25,131 nt of DNA from Clostridiales bacterium UBA4717 (GCA_002404395.1 DHJP01000172.1:1-25131); one strand, 5' to 3'. Positions 8,688 to 17,069 are shown, numbered from the stretch's first letter. Notes: generated by a model not told the origin, from the letters alone. Numbers and translations: made by a program.

Positions 8688-9425
8688 CTATGGCAAAAGT
8701 TTTTTTGTTACCGCAGCCGCGAAATCCGGATCCATCGCTGCGAGTACCTTTCCTCTTGACTGCGCATCCATATTGTTCATAATCAGTGCAACTGTATCGA
8801 GATCATTGCCCATCGTCTCCAAAATCTTTGCTGCTTCCGATGCATTCATTTCCTGGTATGACTGTGCCATTTTCTTGATACTGTCATCTGCCTGATCCTG
8901 TTCCAATACCCGTTGATAAATCTCAGCGGCGGATTCCGAATCAATCTCATTGTACCACTCTTTATATGTATCGGTATCTGGAGCCGAATCTCCATAGACT
9001 ATTTCGTCATAAAATTTCTTTTTTTCATCTTCAAAATCACTTTGATCCTTGGCAATGGTCGTCAGGCGGTCGACTTCTGCCTGTAATTCCGTCACTTTAT
9101 CGTTCAGTTCGGAGATTTCCGCATCCTTGCTTCCAATCGATGCATCCTGTTCTTCTATATGTTTTAAGGCATCCTCCAAATTCGTATATGGATAATCACT
9201 CTCAATCGCAGCTTCCTCATCCGAAGCATCCGGCAATATTTTATTGATCACCGGAACATCCTTAAATACCGGACGGAGCACACGGCTTCCAAATCCACCT
9301 ACATCACATTTTATGAGCAGACACATCACACTCAGCCATGTAATTACGATCAAAACGCCGATCAGGATACCAACACCTTTATTGCTGCCGGAGTTTTCTC
9401 CTTTTTCTCTCTTATTTTTTGCCAT
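8688..9425 (-). CDS. YlxF/MotE-like flagellar protein with MgtE-N-type domain
   Basis: 245 aa from ATG 9425 (MAKNKREKGENSG). It has a basic N-terminus, one membrane helix (about residues 18-40, GVGILIGVLIVITWLSVMCL), a coiled coil (about 85-125) and a C-terminal helical domain with AQSYQEMNASEAAKILETMG. That last part resembles the N-terminal domain of MgtE and the MotE/YlxF family. The position between fliJ and fliK is that of ylxF in Bacillus. Its exact function is unknown; a stator- or export-associated scaffold is an inference. The start overlaps fliJ by 14 bp, and its ribosome site AGAGGTGGAAGG lies inside fliJ. Confidence 0.75.
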   Translation of the reverse strand: MAKNKREKGENSGSNKGVGILIGVLIVITWLSVMCLLIKCDVGGFGSRVLRPVFKDVPVINKILPDASDEEAAIESDYPYTNLEDALKHIEEQDASIGSKDAEISELNDKVTELQAEVDRLTTIAKDQSDFEDEKKKFYDEIVYGDSAPDTDTYKEWYNEIDSESAAEIYQRVLEQDQADDSIKKMAQSYQEMNASEAAKILETMGNDLDTVALIMNNMDAQSRGKVLAAMDPDFAAAVTKKLLP

Positions 9426-9882
9426 TGCCTTCCACCTCTTTCTTTGCGCTTGTAAACTGATAACCCGCCACCTCATCGGTCTCCCGCTTCTCGGTCGCAT
9501 TCAGCTCCTGCTTAAATTCATCGAACTTCTTTTCCTTGAGTTTTTCATGCATCTTCCGTTCCTGCATCTCCCGCGCCATTTTCTGTCTGGCAAGCTCCAG
9601 TTCTTTACTTTTCTGACGAATCACCGCATTCTGCTCCTCGATCATCATATCTAAAATATCCATGCTGTTTGCATTTTCTTCAATCTCAAGGAAATCCAGT
9701 TTTCCCTGTATGGACGCCTGGTATGCTTCATAATATCCCTGTCTGCGTTCCTTTAATGCATCAAGCTTCCGTTCCTCTGCCGCAAGTGCCTGCCTTGCCT
9801 CGGCATATTCCTGTTTGGCTGATTCTTCCAGCTTATATTTGATATTCAAAATGTTCTGCATCCGATAGATAAACTTCGCCAT
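9412..9882 (-). CDS. fliJ: Flagellar export protein FliJ
   Basis: 156 aa, almost wholly a charged alpha-helical coiled coil (for example RYRMQ-type start MAKFIYRMQNILNIKYKLEE). FliJ is the central stalk of the type III export ATPase and is similar in size and shape to ATP synthase gamma helices. The sequence is weakly conserved, so the call rests on length, coiled-coil character and placement 17 bp after fliI. The start at 9882 has AGGATGAG upstream. Confidence 0.88.
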   Translation of the reverse strand: MAKFIYRMQNILNIKYKLEESAKQEYAEARQALAAEERKLDALKERRQGYYEAYQASIQGKLDFLEIEENANSMDILDMMIEEQNAVIRQKSKELELARQKMAREMQERKMHEKLKEKKFDEFKQELNATEKRETDEVAGYQFTSAKKEVEGNGKK

Positions 9883-9899
9883 ACATTTCTCATCCTGTC

Positions 9900-11210
9900 T
9901 TATTCAAAAATAGCATACAACTGCTGCAGTTCATCTTCCAGCAAAAACTTGCTGTCCACATCCTGCATCAGATATTCATTAACCTGATTGATCTTCGTGA
10001 TCGCATAGTCGATCTCTGGGTTGGAGCCAGATTTATAGGCGCCAATATTGATCAGATCCTCCGCGTCATTGTAGGTTGCAAGTACATTTTTCAATTTGCC
10101 TGCCGCCTGCTTATGCTCTTTCGATGCTATCGCACTCATGCATCGCGAGATACTCGCCATAATATCAATTGCCGGGTAATGATTCTTATGTGCCAGATTT
10201 CTTGACAGCACAATATGCCCATCCAAAATACCACGTGCCGTATCCGTGATCGGCTCGTTGAAATCATCGCCATCCACAAGTACTGTATAAAGTCCGGTGA
10301 TCGAACCCTGCTGCGTATTGCCCGCTCGCTCTAATACCTTTGGAAGCTCCGCATATACCGATGGCGGATATCCTCTTGTAACCGGCGGTTCCCCGGATGC
10401 CAGTCCGATCTCCCGCTGTGCCATTGAAAAACGGGTCAGGGAATCCATCATCAAAAGGACATCCTTGCCCTGATCCCGGAAATATTCTGCAATCGCAGTT
10501 GCTGTCTTCGCCGCTTTGTTACGAATCAGCGCTGGTTTATCCGAAGTTGCAATCACAAGCACAGAACGCTTCAGGCCTTCTGCTCCCAGATCCCGCTCGA
10601 TAAACTCACCAACCTCACGGCCACGCTCGCCGATCAGTGCAATCACGTTGATGTCCGCTTTTGTATTTCTGGCAAACATACCGAGCAGTGTACTTTTTCC
10701 AACACCACTACCGGCGAAAATGCCAATACGCTGTCCTTTTCCGATCGTCAAAAGTCCATCCACCGCTTTTACTCCAAGCGGCAGCACCTCATCAATCAGC
10801 TTTCGCTTGAGCGGATCTGGTGGCGGCGCATCAATCGGGTACGTTTTCGACGTTGTAAGCGTACTGCCATCCATCGGACGTCCTATGCCATCTAACACCT
10901 TTCCAAGCAGTTCCTCGCCAACCGGAACCTGCAGGACACCTTCCGTATTCCGAACCGTTGCCCCCAGTCCGATTCCATCGACCGAATCATACGGCATCAG
11001 CAATACCTTGTTCTCGCGGAATCCAACGACCTCAGCCATAACCTTTGTCAGACCATCCTTCGAGATAATCTCACACAGATCATTCAGCTTTGCCGGCGGG
11101 CCTACCGATTCTACCGTCAGTCCGACAACCTTATTTACTTTTCCATAATGCACACTGAAATCGCGATACAGCAGCGCATCATATTTTGTTCGGTCAAATT
11201 TCTTCAACAT
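9900..11210 (-). CDS. fliI: Flagellar export ATPase FliI
   Basis: 436 aa, full length. Walker A is GSGVGKST at residues 167-174, Walker B is VLLMMDSLTRFSMAQRE around 255-270, and the ATPase alpha/beta signature region follows (PSVYAELPKVLERAG). FliI hydrolyses ATP to energise flagellar type III export, with FliH as regulator and FliJ as stalk, and both genes flank it. GGAG lies seven bases before the ATG. It is the best conserved protein of the block. Confidence 0.97.
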   Translation of the reverse strand: MLKKFDRTKYDALLYRDFSVHYGKVNKVVGLTVESVGPPAKLNDLCEIISKDGLTKVMAEVVGFRENKVLLMPYDSVDGIGLGATVRNTEGVLQVPVGEELLGKVLDGIGRPMDGSTLTTSKTYPIDAPPPDPLKRKLIDEVLPLGVKAVDGLLTIGKGQRIGIFAGSGVGKSTLLGMFARNTKADINVIALIGERGREVGEFIERDLGAEGLKRSVLVIATSDKPALIRNKAAKTATAIAEYFRDQGKDVLLMMDSLTRFSMAQREIGLASGEPPVTRGYPPSVYAELPKVLERAGNTQQGSITGLYTVLVDGDDFNEPITDTARGILDGHIVLSRNLAHKNHYPAIDIMASISRCMSAIASKEHKQAAGKLKNVLATYNDAEDLINIGAYKSGSNPEIDYAITKINQVNEYLMQDVDSKFLLEDELQQLYAIFE

Positions 11211-11242
11211 TTCATTGCTCCATTTATGGCTATATAGAGAGA

Positions 11243-11266
11243 ATCGCAGATATTCCTATCTGCGAT
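11243..11266 (-). repeat. Perfect intercistronic hairpin between fliH and fliI
   Basis: ATCGCAGATA and TATCTGCGAT form a perfect 10-bp stem with a 4-nt loop in the 63-bp gap between fliH and fliI. No T-tract follows on either strand, so it is unlikely to stop transcription. It may stabilise or mark a processing point in the message. Confidence 0.6.
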
Positions 11267-11273
11267 CCTGTCT

Positions 11274-12101
11274 TTATTGCGTGGATAATAATTTGATAGC
11301 GGTAATCAGATTCCGTACCTGCACGTCCATAGACAGATCCACGATCCCCGTGTCACTCTCGATCTGACATTGCCCCTTTTGTAGTTTTGTATCACTGAAT
11401 ATCTCTATGGTTATTCCCGGATTCGCAGCTCCGGACAATCGATCCGCATTATCTGCAATATATGTATAATTTTCTTCTGATACCCGGATGACAAACTTTC
11501 TGGAGTCCTCATCCTCATTTAATACCTGATTGATCATGTAAATCATCACCGGCTTATAATCATCGACCAGTATACCTGTCAGCTTCTGGATCAGCTTACA
11601 TGCGACATCCACGATCTGTGCCTCGGTATCTGCGATATTCTCCATCATTTCTTCCCGTGCCTGTGCAAGTGCCTGATCACGTTCCCGGCTGATCTTCTCC
11701 AGATACTCATCCGCCCGGCGCATTGCTTCCATATTGCCGTCTTCAAGTCCTTTTGCAAAGCCCTCTTCCTGTGCAGATTTGCGGATTGCCTCTGCATCTG
11801 CATTGGCATCCTCCAAAATCTTCTGTGCCCGCTCGCGCGCATCATCCTGCACAAGTTTTGCCTTCTCCATCGCATCATCCAAAAGCTCTTTGTGTTCTTG
11901 GAGATTGATCGTCGCAGCCGTCTCTGTAATACCCGCCTCGAAGGCGTCTCCTGCCTCCGCAGAATTATCCGATGCATCATTCTTCGGACGAATCACACGC
12001 GGTTTTGGTGGTTCAATCACACGGCTGTTTGCATCAATCACAAACGGCTCCTGTGATACCGTACGCACGCCCGGTATCCCGGATTTAAAAATATTAGACA
12101 A
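11274..12101 (-). CDS. fliH: Flagellar assembly protein FliH
   Basis: 275 aa. A charged, Ala/Glu-rich coiled coil spans about 75-170 (DAMEKAKLVQDDARERAQKI) and the C-terminal FliH/HrpE domain about 170-275 (KPVMIYMINQVLNEDEDSRK). FliH binds FliI and holds it at the export gate. I choose the TTG at 12101: it gives LSNIFKSG, the usual FliH start, and a GGAGGTG ribosome site lies ten bases upstream. The ATG at 12122 would lie upstream of that site within fliG and is less likely. It overlaps the fliG stop by 8 bp. Codon choice here agrees with the genes downstream, not with fliG. Confidence 0.9.
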   Translation of the reverse strand: MSNIFKSGIPGVRTVSQEPFVIDANSRVIEPPKPRVIRPKNDASDNSAEAGDAFEAGITETAATINLQEHKELLDDAMEKAKLVQDDARERAQKILEDANADAEAIRKSAQEEGFAKGLEDGNMEAMRRADEYLEKISRERDQALAQAREEMMENIADTEAQIVDVACKLIQKLTGILVDDYKPVMIYMINQVLNEDEDSRKFVIRVSEENYTYIADNADRLSGAANPGITIEIFSDTKLQKGQCQIESDTGIVDLSMDVQVRNLITAIKLLSTQ

Positions 12102-13110
12102 CGATCTCGTCACCTCCACCACGGGAAATTACGATCTCACCGGCATCCTCCAGTTTTCGGATAATATTTACAATCTTCTGCTGCGCTTCCTCCACATCCT
12201 TCATACGGACAGGACCCATGAATTCCATATCTTCCTTTATCATAACGGCAAGACGTTTGGACATATTGTTGAATATAGCGGTCTGTACCTGCTCATTGGC
12301 ACTCTTAAGGGCAATGGCAAGGTCATTGTTGTCCACATCACGCAGCACACGCTGGATGGCACGGTCGTCCAGAAGTAAGATATCCTCGAATACAAACATC
12401 TTCTTGCGGATTTCGTCTGCCAGTTCCGGCTCTTCGATTTCGAGAGATTCCATGATGTGTTTCTCGGTACCTCTGTCCACGGTGTTTAAGATATCTACTA
12501 CCGCAGCCACACCGCCGATAATGGTGTAATCCTGTGTTACCAAAGAAGCCAGCTTGGTTTCCAGTACTTTTTCCACGTCCTTGATAACATCCGGGCTCGT
12601 TCTGTCCATAACGGCAATACGTTTGGTAACGTCCGCCTGTCTGTCGGGAGGAAGGGCGGAAATAATGGATGCCGCCTGCGCTGCCGGCAGATAGGACAAA
12701 ATAAGGGCAATCGTCTGAGGATGCTCGTCCTGGATAAAGTTAAGCAGTTGGGCCGCATCGGTTTTCCGGATAAATTCAAAGGGCTTAACCTGCAAGGAGG
12801 ATGTCAGCTTGCCGATAATCTCCACTGCCTTTTCGTTTCCGAGCGCATGCTCCAAAAGCTCCTTGGCATAGGAAATACCACCTTCGGCAATATACTGCTG
12901 CGCCAGACAGAGCTCGTAAAATTCATTGATTACATCTTCCTTTGCCCGGGGCGTTACACTTCTGGTGTTGGCAATCTCCAGGGTCAGGTCTTCGATTTCT
13001 TCTTCTTTCAGGTGTTTAAAAATGCCGGCGGAACGCTCCGGTCCCAAAGTAATCAGGAGTACGGCCGCTTTCTGAAGTCCGCTCATTTTATCATCGCCGT
13101 TCTTTGGCAT
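12094..13110 (-). CDS. fliG: Flagellar motor switch protein FliG
   Basis: 338 aa, normal length. The N-terminal domain opens with SGLQKAAVLLITLGPERSAG. The middle domain has EHPQTIALILSYL (EHPQ at 129-132), and the C-terminal torque domain has MFVFEDILLLDDRAIQRVLR and charged residues that meet MotA. It ends GGGDEIVV. FliG links the MS ring (FliF) to the C ring and bears the stator force. GGGGG before the ATG overlaps the fliF end (3 bp gap). Thr ACC, Ala GCC and Asp GAC are frequent, unlike fliH and later genes. Confidence 0.97.
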   Translation of the reverse strand: MPKNGDDKMSGLQKAAVLLITLGPERSAGIFKHLKEEEIEDLTLEIANTRSVTPRAKEDVINEFYELCLAQQYIAEGGISYAKELLEHALGNEKAVEIIGKLTSSLQVKPFEFIRKTDAAQLLNFIQDEHPQTIALILSYLPAAQAASIISALPPDRQADVTKRIAVMDRTSPDVIKDVEKVLETKLASLVTQDYTIIGGVAAVVDILNTVDRGTEKHIMESLEIEEPELADEIRKKMFVFEDILLLDDRAIQRVLRDVDNNDLAIALKSANEQVQTAIFNNMSKRLAVMIKEDMEFMGPVRMKDVEEAQQKIVNIIRKLEDAGEIVISRGGGDEIVV

Positions 13111-13113
13111 AGT

Positions 13114-14739
13114 TTACCCCCAATCTTCGTTCAGCCAGTTGCGCAGTAAGTTCGCAGCGGCCTCCGGATTTTCATCCACAAATTTTTCTATCATCTTTCT
13201 GGTTTCCGACTTGGATTCCAGTTCAATATCTTCTACGGTTTCATCCGGTGTGGACTGCAGTAAGGACTCTACGGAAAGCTCTTCTTCCTTCTGTACTTCC
13301 TTACCCGCCATCATGCTGTGGATGATAACAAATGCTAAAATTGCCAGAATAAGCAATACCAGAATAACGGATACTGCAATGCTTATCTGCTCCTCGGACG
13401 CTCCCTCTTTGTCAATAAACTGGGGAACCTCATAAGCCATAATGGTAATGGCATCCGCCGGAATGCCGGTAGCCGTGGAAACCAGACTGTAAAAATCCTG
13501 GTCAACATCTATTTTGGTATATGCATCATTGGCTGCTTTGTACTGATCCCAGGTGATGCCGTCCAGAAGCCCCTGGTTCTTGGCATCCTCTTCCTTGATG
13601 ACGCGATAGGAAATCGCCGTCAGGGAAAGGCTGGAATTGCTGTAATTGATAACGCCTGCCGGAAGGTTCTGCACACTCAGGCTTTCATTCGGCAGGAAAT
13701 CCTCCAATTTGGAAGTAGAGGAGCTTTCCGTATCCGTGCCGGTCTGGTACTGGTATGTAACTTCATTGTTAGAATCGGTGCCGGGAATGCCGCCGCTGCC
13801 GGAGGTATTGGTGTCTTCCGTGGTTTCCCTGTGGGAAAGCATACCCTCGTCCCTGCCGCTGTTGGCATAGTATTCATGCACCGTTTTCTCGTATTCCGAA
13901 AAATCAATATCCAGTCTGCATGCAACTTCCACCATATCAAACTGTCTGGAGCCTACCATGACCTTCTTAACTTCGGAACCCACCAGGCTCTCTGCCTGGG
14001 AACGGAGCTCCAGCATGTTGCCTGCCACTCCCGCGGTGGAGTAATCCTCTTCACCGGAGAACAAAAGGTTGGCATTGGTATCCGTGATGGTAATGTTTGC
14101 CGTGGACGTATTGCCCAGCGCCGTAGCAACTGCCTTGGCAACCGTAAGCGCCTGATCCTGCGTGAATTTGTCCTTTAAAGAAAGCTGAATCCACGCGGAA
14201 GACTCCTGGTCGGTTGCAATCAGGGTACCGGTATTGTCCGGTATATTCAGTTTTACCGTAGCGCTGTTTACGGACTCTATGTTGCAGATATCCTTTACGA
14301 GCTGCTTCTCCAGATAGTTGGCATACCGCTTCTGGGTATCGGACTGTGTGGAAGAAAAGCCGCCGGAAAGCGCCTCGTCCAGCGTATAGTCATCCGGAAT
14401 ATAGCCTGCAGCGCCAAGTGCCAAGTTGGCTGCGGACAACTGGCTGTTCTTTACCTGTATCCGAAGACCGTCCGTAGAGGTCTTGTATTCAATACTGTTG
14501 CTGTCAAGTATTTCTATGACCTTGGAAGCTTCCGCGGTCGAACTGCACTGCTGGAACTGGGTATACTGCGGTTTTGTGAACGCCCAGATTAAAATGGCAA
14601 ACGTAAAAATCACGGCGGCGGCAAGCATTTTCGCCAGGTTAAACGTGTTTTTGTCATCCCCTGCTCCAAGCGATTTTCCGAGTGCCGACTGCATGGTAGA
14701 GGCAAGCACGCTCAACGCATACAAAATTACAGTTACCAT
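13114..14739 (-). CDS. fliF: FliF MS-ring protein with foreign N-terminus (fused ORF)
   Basis: 541 aa ORF. From about residue 50 on it is FliF: WAFTKPQYTQF after the first helix, the YscJ/FliF ring-building domain (DDYTLDEALSGGFSS, RYANYLEKQLVKDI), a Ser/Thr-rich periplasmic loop, a second helix (about 455-477) and a cytoplasmic tail ending NLLRNWLNEDWG that binds FliG. The first 44 residues (MVTVILYALSVLASTMQS, then NTFNLAKMLAA) do not look like a FliF start, which is normally a short charged cytoplasmic segment. They resemble the first helix of a DMT/EamA transporter. The change lies inside the first FliF helix. fliE, flgC and flgB are not upstream. As it stands the product would probably not be a normal MS ring subunit. 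Confidence 0.85.
   Translation of the reverse strand: MVTVILYALSVLASTMQSALGKSLGAGDDKNTFNLAKMLAAAVIFTFAILIWAFTKPQYTQFQQCSSTAEASKVIEILDSNSIEYKTSTDGLRIQVKNSQLSAANLALGAAGYIPDDYTLDEALSGGFSSTQSDTQKRYANYLEKQLVKDICNIESVNSATVKLNIPDNTGTLIATDQESSAWIQLSLKDKFTQDQALTVAKAVATALGNTSTANITITDTNANLLFSGEEDYSTAGVAGNMLELRSQAESLVGSEVKKVMVGSRQFDMVEVACRLDIDFSEYEKTVHEYYANSGRDEGMLSHRETTEDTNTSGSGGIPGTDSNNEVTYQYQTGTDTESSSTSKLEDFLPNESLSVQNLPAGVINYSNSSLSLTAISYRVIKEEDAKNQGLLDGITWDQYKAANDAYTKIDVDQDFYSLVSTATGIPADAITIMAYEVPQFIDKEGASEEQISIAVSVILVLLILAILAFVIIHSMMAGKEVQKEEELSVESLLQSTPDETVEDIELESKSETRKMIEKFVDENPEAAANLLRNWLNEDWG
14575..14660. other. Candidate chimeric junction between two genomes
   Basis: Left of this interval the minus strand encodes FliF in an ACC/TCC-rich codon style. 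Right of it the ORF has TCG, CTT and GGA codons like the GH20 gene next door. A GCCGCCGCC run at 14614-14622 in a membrane-helix coding stretch could be the point of short homology. No integrase, insertion sequence, tRNA or direct repeat is visible. An assembly join or illegitimate recombination is inferred. Confidence 0.6.
14640..14739 (-). pseudogene. 5' remnant of a DMT/EamA-like transporter gene
   Basis: The first about 35 codons of the fused ORF start at ATG 14739, which overlaps the stop of the GH20 gene by 7 bp (the classic coupled arrangement). They encode a hydrophobic helix, small residues and a short loop (VILYALSVLASTMQSALGK), like the start of drug/metabolite transporters. If so, the GH20 gene is followed by a permease gene that is cut here. 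The family assignment is a pattern judgement on a short segment. Confidence 0.4.
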
Positions 14740-16103
14740 TCCGGAAGCCCGATCTGCCTTTCCTGCCAGCCGTATTCGGCGTAGCCGAGCTTTTCGTCGG
14801 GCAACAATCTTCTGAGTATTGCCGCTGTTGCCGTCTCTTCTCTTGTGCCGTCAAACCAATAAGGGAGCTTTGCTCCGAAGTCTTTGGCAAACAAAGGTAT
14901 GCTTATCATATGAGAGGTCAACGTATGCCATGTTGTTAACATAAGTCCGTCGGTTCCGCCGCTTTTAAGCGTATCTATATGCGCTTTTCCGCAAGCTCTG
15001 CTGTACCACGGACCGCCGAGCACCTCGAAGCCGTGTGACTTCAGGTACAGCGAGGTCTCAAGCGGTGCTTTTGCCATATCATACTGCCAATCGACAATGA
15101 CCGTACCTTCGGCAAGCGAAGCCATGAATTTTTCGGACATTTGCGCGTTTTCGGCATTACAGCAATATTTCCGATCGTTTGAGATCCCGTGATATAACAG
15201 CATATCTCCCCACATTATCGGACGCCTGCCCTCGTTTATAACGGCAGTGGTGAGTTCTTTAAAATACTTCGGCAGCTTATCGAAATATTCGCTTGAGCGC
15301 TGCCAACATTCGTCACAGCCGATATGTATGTATTCACCCTCTCCGAACAACTCATAAAGCTCTCGGCGTACATTTGCAAGCAGCTTCACTGCCGCTTCAG
15401 AGTCTGGATTCCACGCCCAACCGTCAGGAGTGAACAGATAAAACAGCGACGGTTCACGGTCGAGTGCCACGTGCTTACCGGTACACATACGGCAGCCTGC
15501 GGCATGACCGAGCATATTGAACATAGGTATCGGCTCGCACCCGAGCATACGCGCTTCTTCGATTATCGGCGCGACCTCATTTTTTTCATATGCATTTTCC
15601 CATGCAAGCATGGGCTGACAGTCATATTTCAACATTCCCCAGAATTCGATTACAACGTGCGTGTACTGCATTACCGCCACAAGCCGCACAAGCCGTTTAA
15701 GTTGCAAAAGCGGCGTTTCCGGAAACACACAAAGGTGGATCATTCGTTTGTGTGTGCAATAGCTATCGGAATAGGCACCTTCCTTTATCATAAAGCGACC
15801 GTCCTCAAGCGGTTCGATCTGCATGATAAGCGTGAGAAATGCTCTTGCAAGTGCAGAATAGTCAGCGGCATTTACTGCGGCACCCTTATCGTTTACCGTC
15901 ACAGCAAATTCTTTTCCGTCAGTCAGAGTCGGTAAGGTCAGCTCTCTGACGTTTCCGAGGCAGAGCGTAAAATTGTCTGTATACTCAAACTCAAGCTTGC
16001 AGGAAGTACGCGTCGAGCCGTTCCAAAGTGCAATTATCGCACGATTGTCAAGCGCACGGTCAGACTTTACTGATACAGTATTTGAAAAAACAAAATTTCC
16101 CAT
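14733..16103 (-). CDS. GH20 beta-N-acetylhexosaminidase-like glycoside hydrolase
   Basis: 456 aa from ATG 16103. The GH20 catalytic pair is in IHIGCDECW (D264-E265); the family consensus is HxGGDE, so the second glycine is a cysteine here. Other GH20 marks are KRMIHLCVFPET at the barrel entry, NMLGHAAG (the conserved His) and the late WQYDMAK and WGDMLLYHG stretches. GH20 enzymes release terminal GlcNAc or GalNAc by substrate-assisted catalysis. There is no signal peptide, so it should act in the cytoplasm on imported saccharides. AAAGGACAGG lies upstream; a GTG at 16124 precedes that site and is a poorer start. The gene is divergent from an AraC regulator and overlaps the start of a possible transporter. 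Confidence 0.85.
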   Translation of the reverse strand: MGNFVFSNTVSVKSDRALDNRAIIALWNGSTRTSCKLEFEYTDNFTLCLGNVRELTLPTLTDGKEFAVTVNDKGAAVNAADYSALARAFLTLIMQIEPLEDGRFMIKEGAYSDSYCTHKRMIHLCVFPETPLLQLKRLVRLVAVMQYTHVVIEFWGMLKYDCQPMLAWENAYEKNEVAPIIEEARMLGCEPIPMFNMLGHAAGCRMCTGKHVALDREPSLFYLFTPDGWAWNPDSEAAVKLLANVRRELYELFGEGEYIHIGCDECWQRSSEYFDKLPKYFKELTTAVINEGRRPIMWGDMLLYHGISNDRKYCCNAENAQMSEKFMASLAEGTVIVDWQYDMAKAPLETSLYLKSHGFEVLGGPWYSRACGKAHIDTLKSGGTDGLMLTTWHTLTSHMISIPLFAKDFGAKLPYWFDGTREETATAAILRRLLPDEKLGYAEYGWQERQIGLPEW

Positions 16104-16138
16104 GATCTTCGCCTGTCCTTTCACAGTTGTTTGTATGA

Positions 16139-16167
16139 ATTATAGCATATGCCAAACGTGCAGTAAA
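16139..16167 (-). promoter_or_regulatory. Promoter of the GH20 gene
   Basis: On the minus strand TTTACT (16167-16162) and TATAAT (16144-16139) are 17 bp apart, 36 bp before the ATG. The -10 is perfect, and the weaker -35 (four of six) fits a gene that needs an activator, probably the AraC protein encoded divergently. Confidence 0.7.
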
Positions 16168-16203
16168 CTGAAAAAACAACACAAAGTGGATTTTTCGGCA
16201 GAG

Positions 16204-16232
16204 TTGACTCGATAAAAGTTATGTGTTATAAT
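16204..16232 (+). promoter_or_regulatory. Promoter of the AraC-type regulator gene
   Basis: TTGACT (16204-16209) and TATAAT (16227-16232) are 17 bp apart, with about 75 nt of leader before the ATG at 16314. The leader contains CGCATAT...ATATGCG (16252-16258 and 16281-16287), a 7-bp inverted repeat. Confidence 0.8.
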
Positions 16233-16313
16233 TTGCATATAAAAGCGGCGGCGCATATCGTTTTGAGCCGCGCAATTTAAATATGCGGTGAAAAATAATC
16301 AAGGAGCGTCCGA

Positions 16314-17066
16314 ATGTTCACACAAAACATATCAAATATCGGAAATCCTATTATGGGCAAAATGAATTGGGAGGCTTCCAAGGTGTGCGTTAAACCGCGC
16401 CGCTTTGCGGCTTTTGCATACCGTATATCGGGCAACGGGACAATCAAGACCGATTCCGCAAATCTGAATGTGCCGCCGCACAGCGTATTGTATATGCCCG
16501 CAGGCACGGGATATTCCGCCGACTATACAAAGACCGAAATAATCTGCTTTCATGTAAGAGGAGAACTGCCGCGCGGGGCGGCGGTGTTTGAATTTGAGGG
16601 CGACTTTGCGATACGTTCGCTGTTTGAAAATGCATACGCGGCATATTCGGAAAAGCGCGTGGGATACGAGCTTCTTACCCTCGGCTTGTTCTATCAACTG
16701 CTTGCCGTGCTCGACGGTTACTCCAGCCGCTCGGGCAAGGTTTCGGGAGCGTTTGAAACAGCGGTACATTGTATTGATCACTCATACGCCGATCCCGAGC
16801 TCAAAATATCCGAAATATGCACCGACGCCGGCATTTGTGAGACCGCTTTCAGACGGCAATTCCAAAAGATCTACAGCAAATCGCCTATCGAATACATTAC
16901 CGAACGCAGATGCGAGAAAGCCAAACAGCTGTTGACGCACCGCTCGGTATCGGTCGAACGCGCCGCTGCGGAAAGCGGTTTTTCAGACTCAAAATATTTT
17001 TCAAGGGTGATAAAAAAGTATTTCGGCTGTACGCCCTCCCAACTTCGCGAGCTTTATACCAAATAA
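16314..17066 (+). CDS. AraC-family transcriptional regulator with cupin sensor
   Basis: 250 aa. The N-terminal about 130 residues look like a cupin-type sugar-sensing domain (NLNVPPHSVLYMPAGTGYS). The C-terminal about 100 residues carry the AraC double helix-turn-helix: ISEICTDAGICETAFRRQFQ and AAAESGFSDSKYFSRVIKKY then FGCTPSQLREL. AAGGAG lies seven bases before the ATG. It is divergent from the GH20 gene, so it probably activates that gene in response to a saccharide. It converges on the next regulator with a shared terminator. Confidence 0.93.
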   Translation: MFTQNISNIGNPIMGKMNWEASKVCVKPRRFAAFAYRISGNGTIKTDSANLNVPPHSVLYMPAGTGYSADYTKTEIICFHVRGELPRGAAVFEFEGDFAIRSLFENAYAAYSEKRVGYELLTLGLFYQLLAVLDGYSSRSGKVSGAFETAVHCIDHSYADPELKISEICTDAGICETAFRRQFQKIYSKSPIEYITERRCEKAKQLLTHRSVSVERAAAESGFSDSKYFSRVIKKYFGCTPSQLRELYTK

Positions 17067-17069
17067 AAA

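Noticed and set aside
11243..11266. Terminator between fliH and fliI
   Set aside because: The stem is perfect but lacks a T-tract on both sides, and the operon continues.
11734..12378. Plus-strand frame across fliH and fliG
   Set aside because: Ser/Ala-rich shadow of GAT/GCA-rich coding on the other strand; no ribosome site or known pattern.
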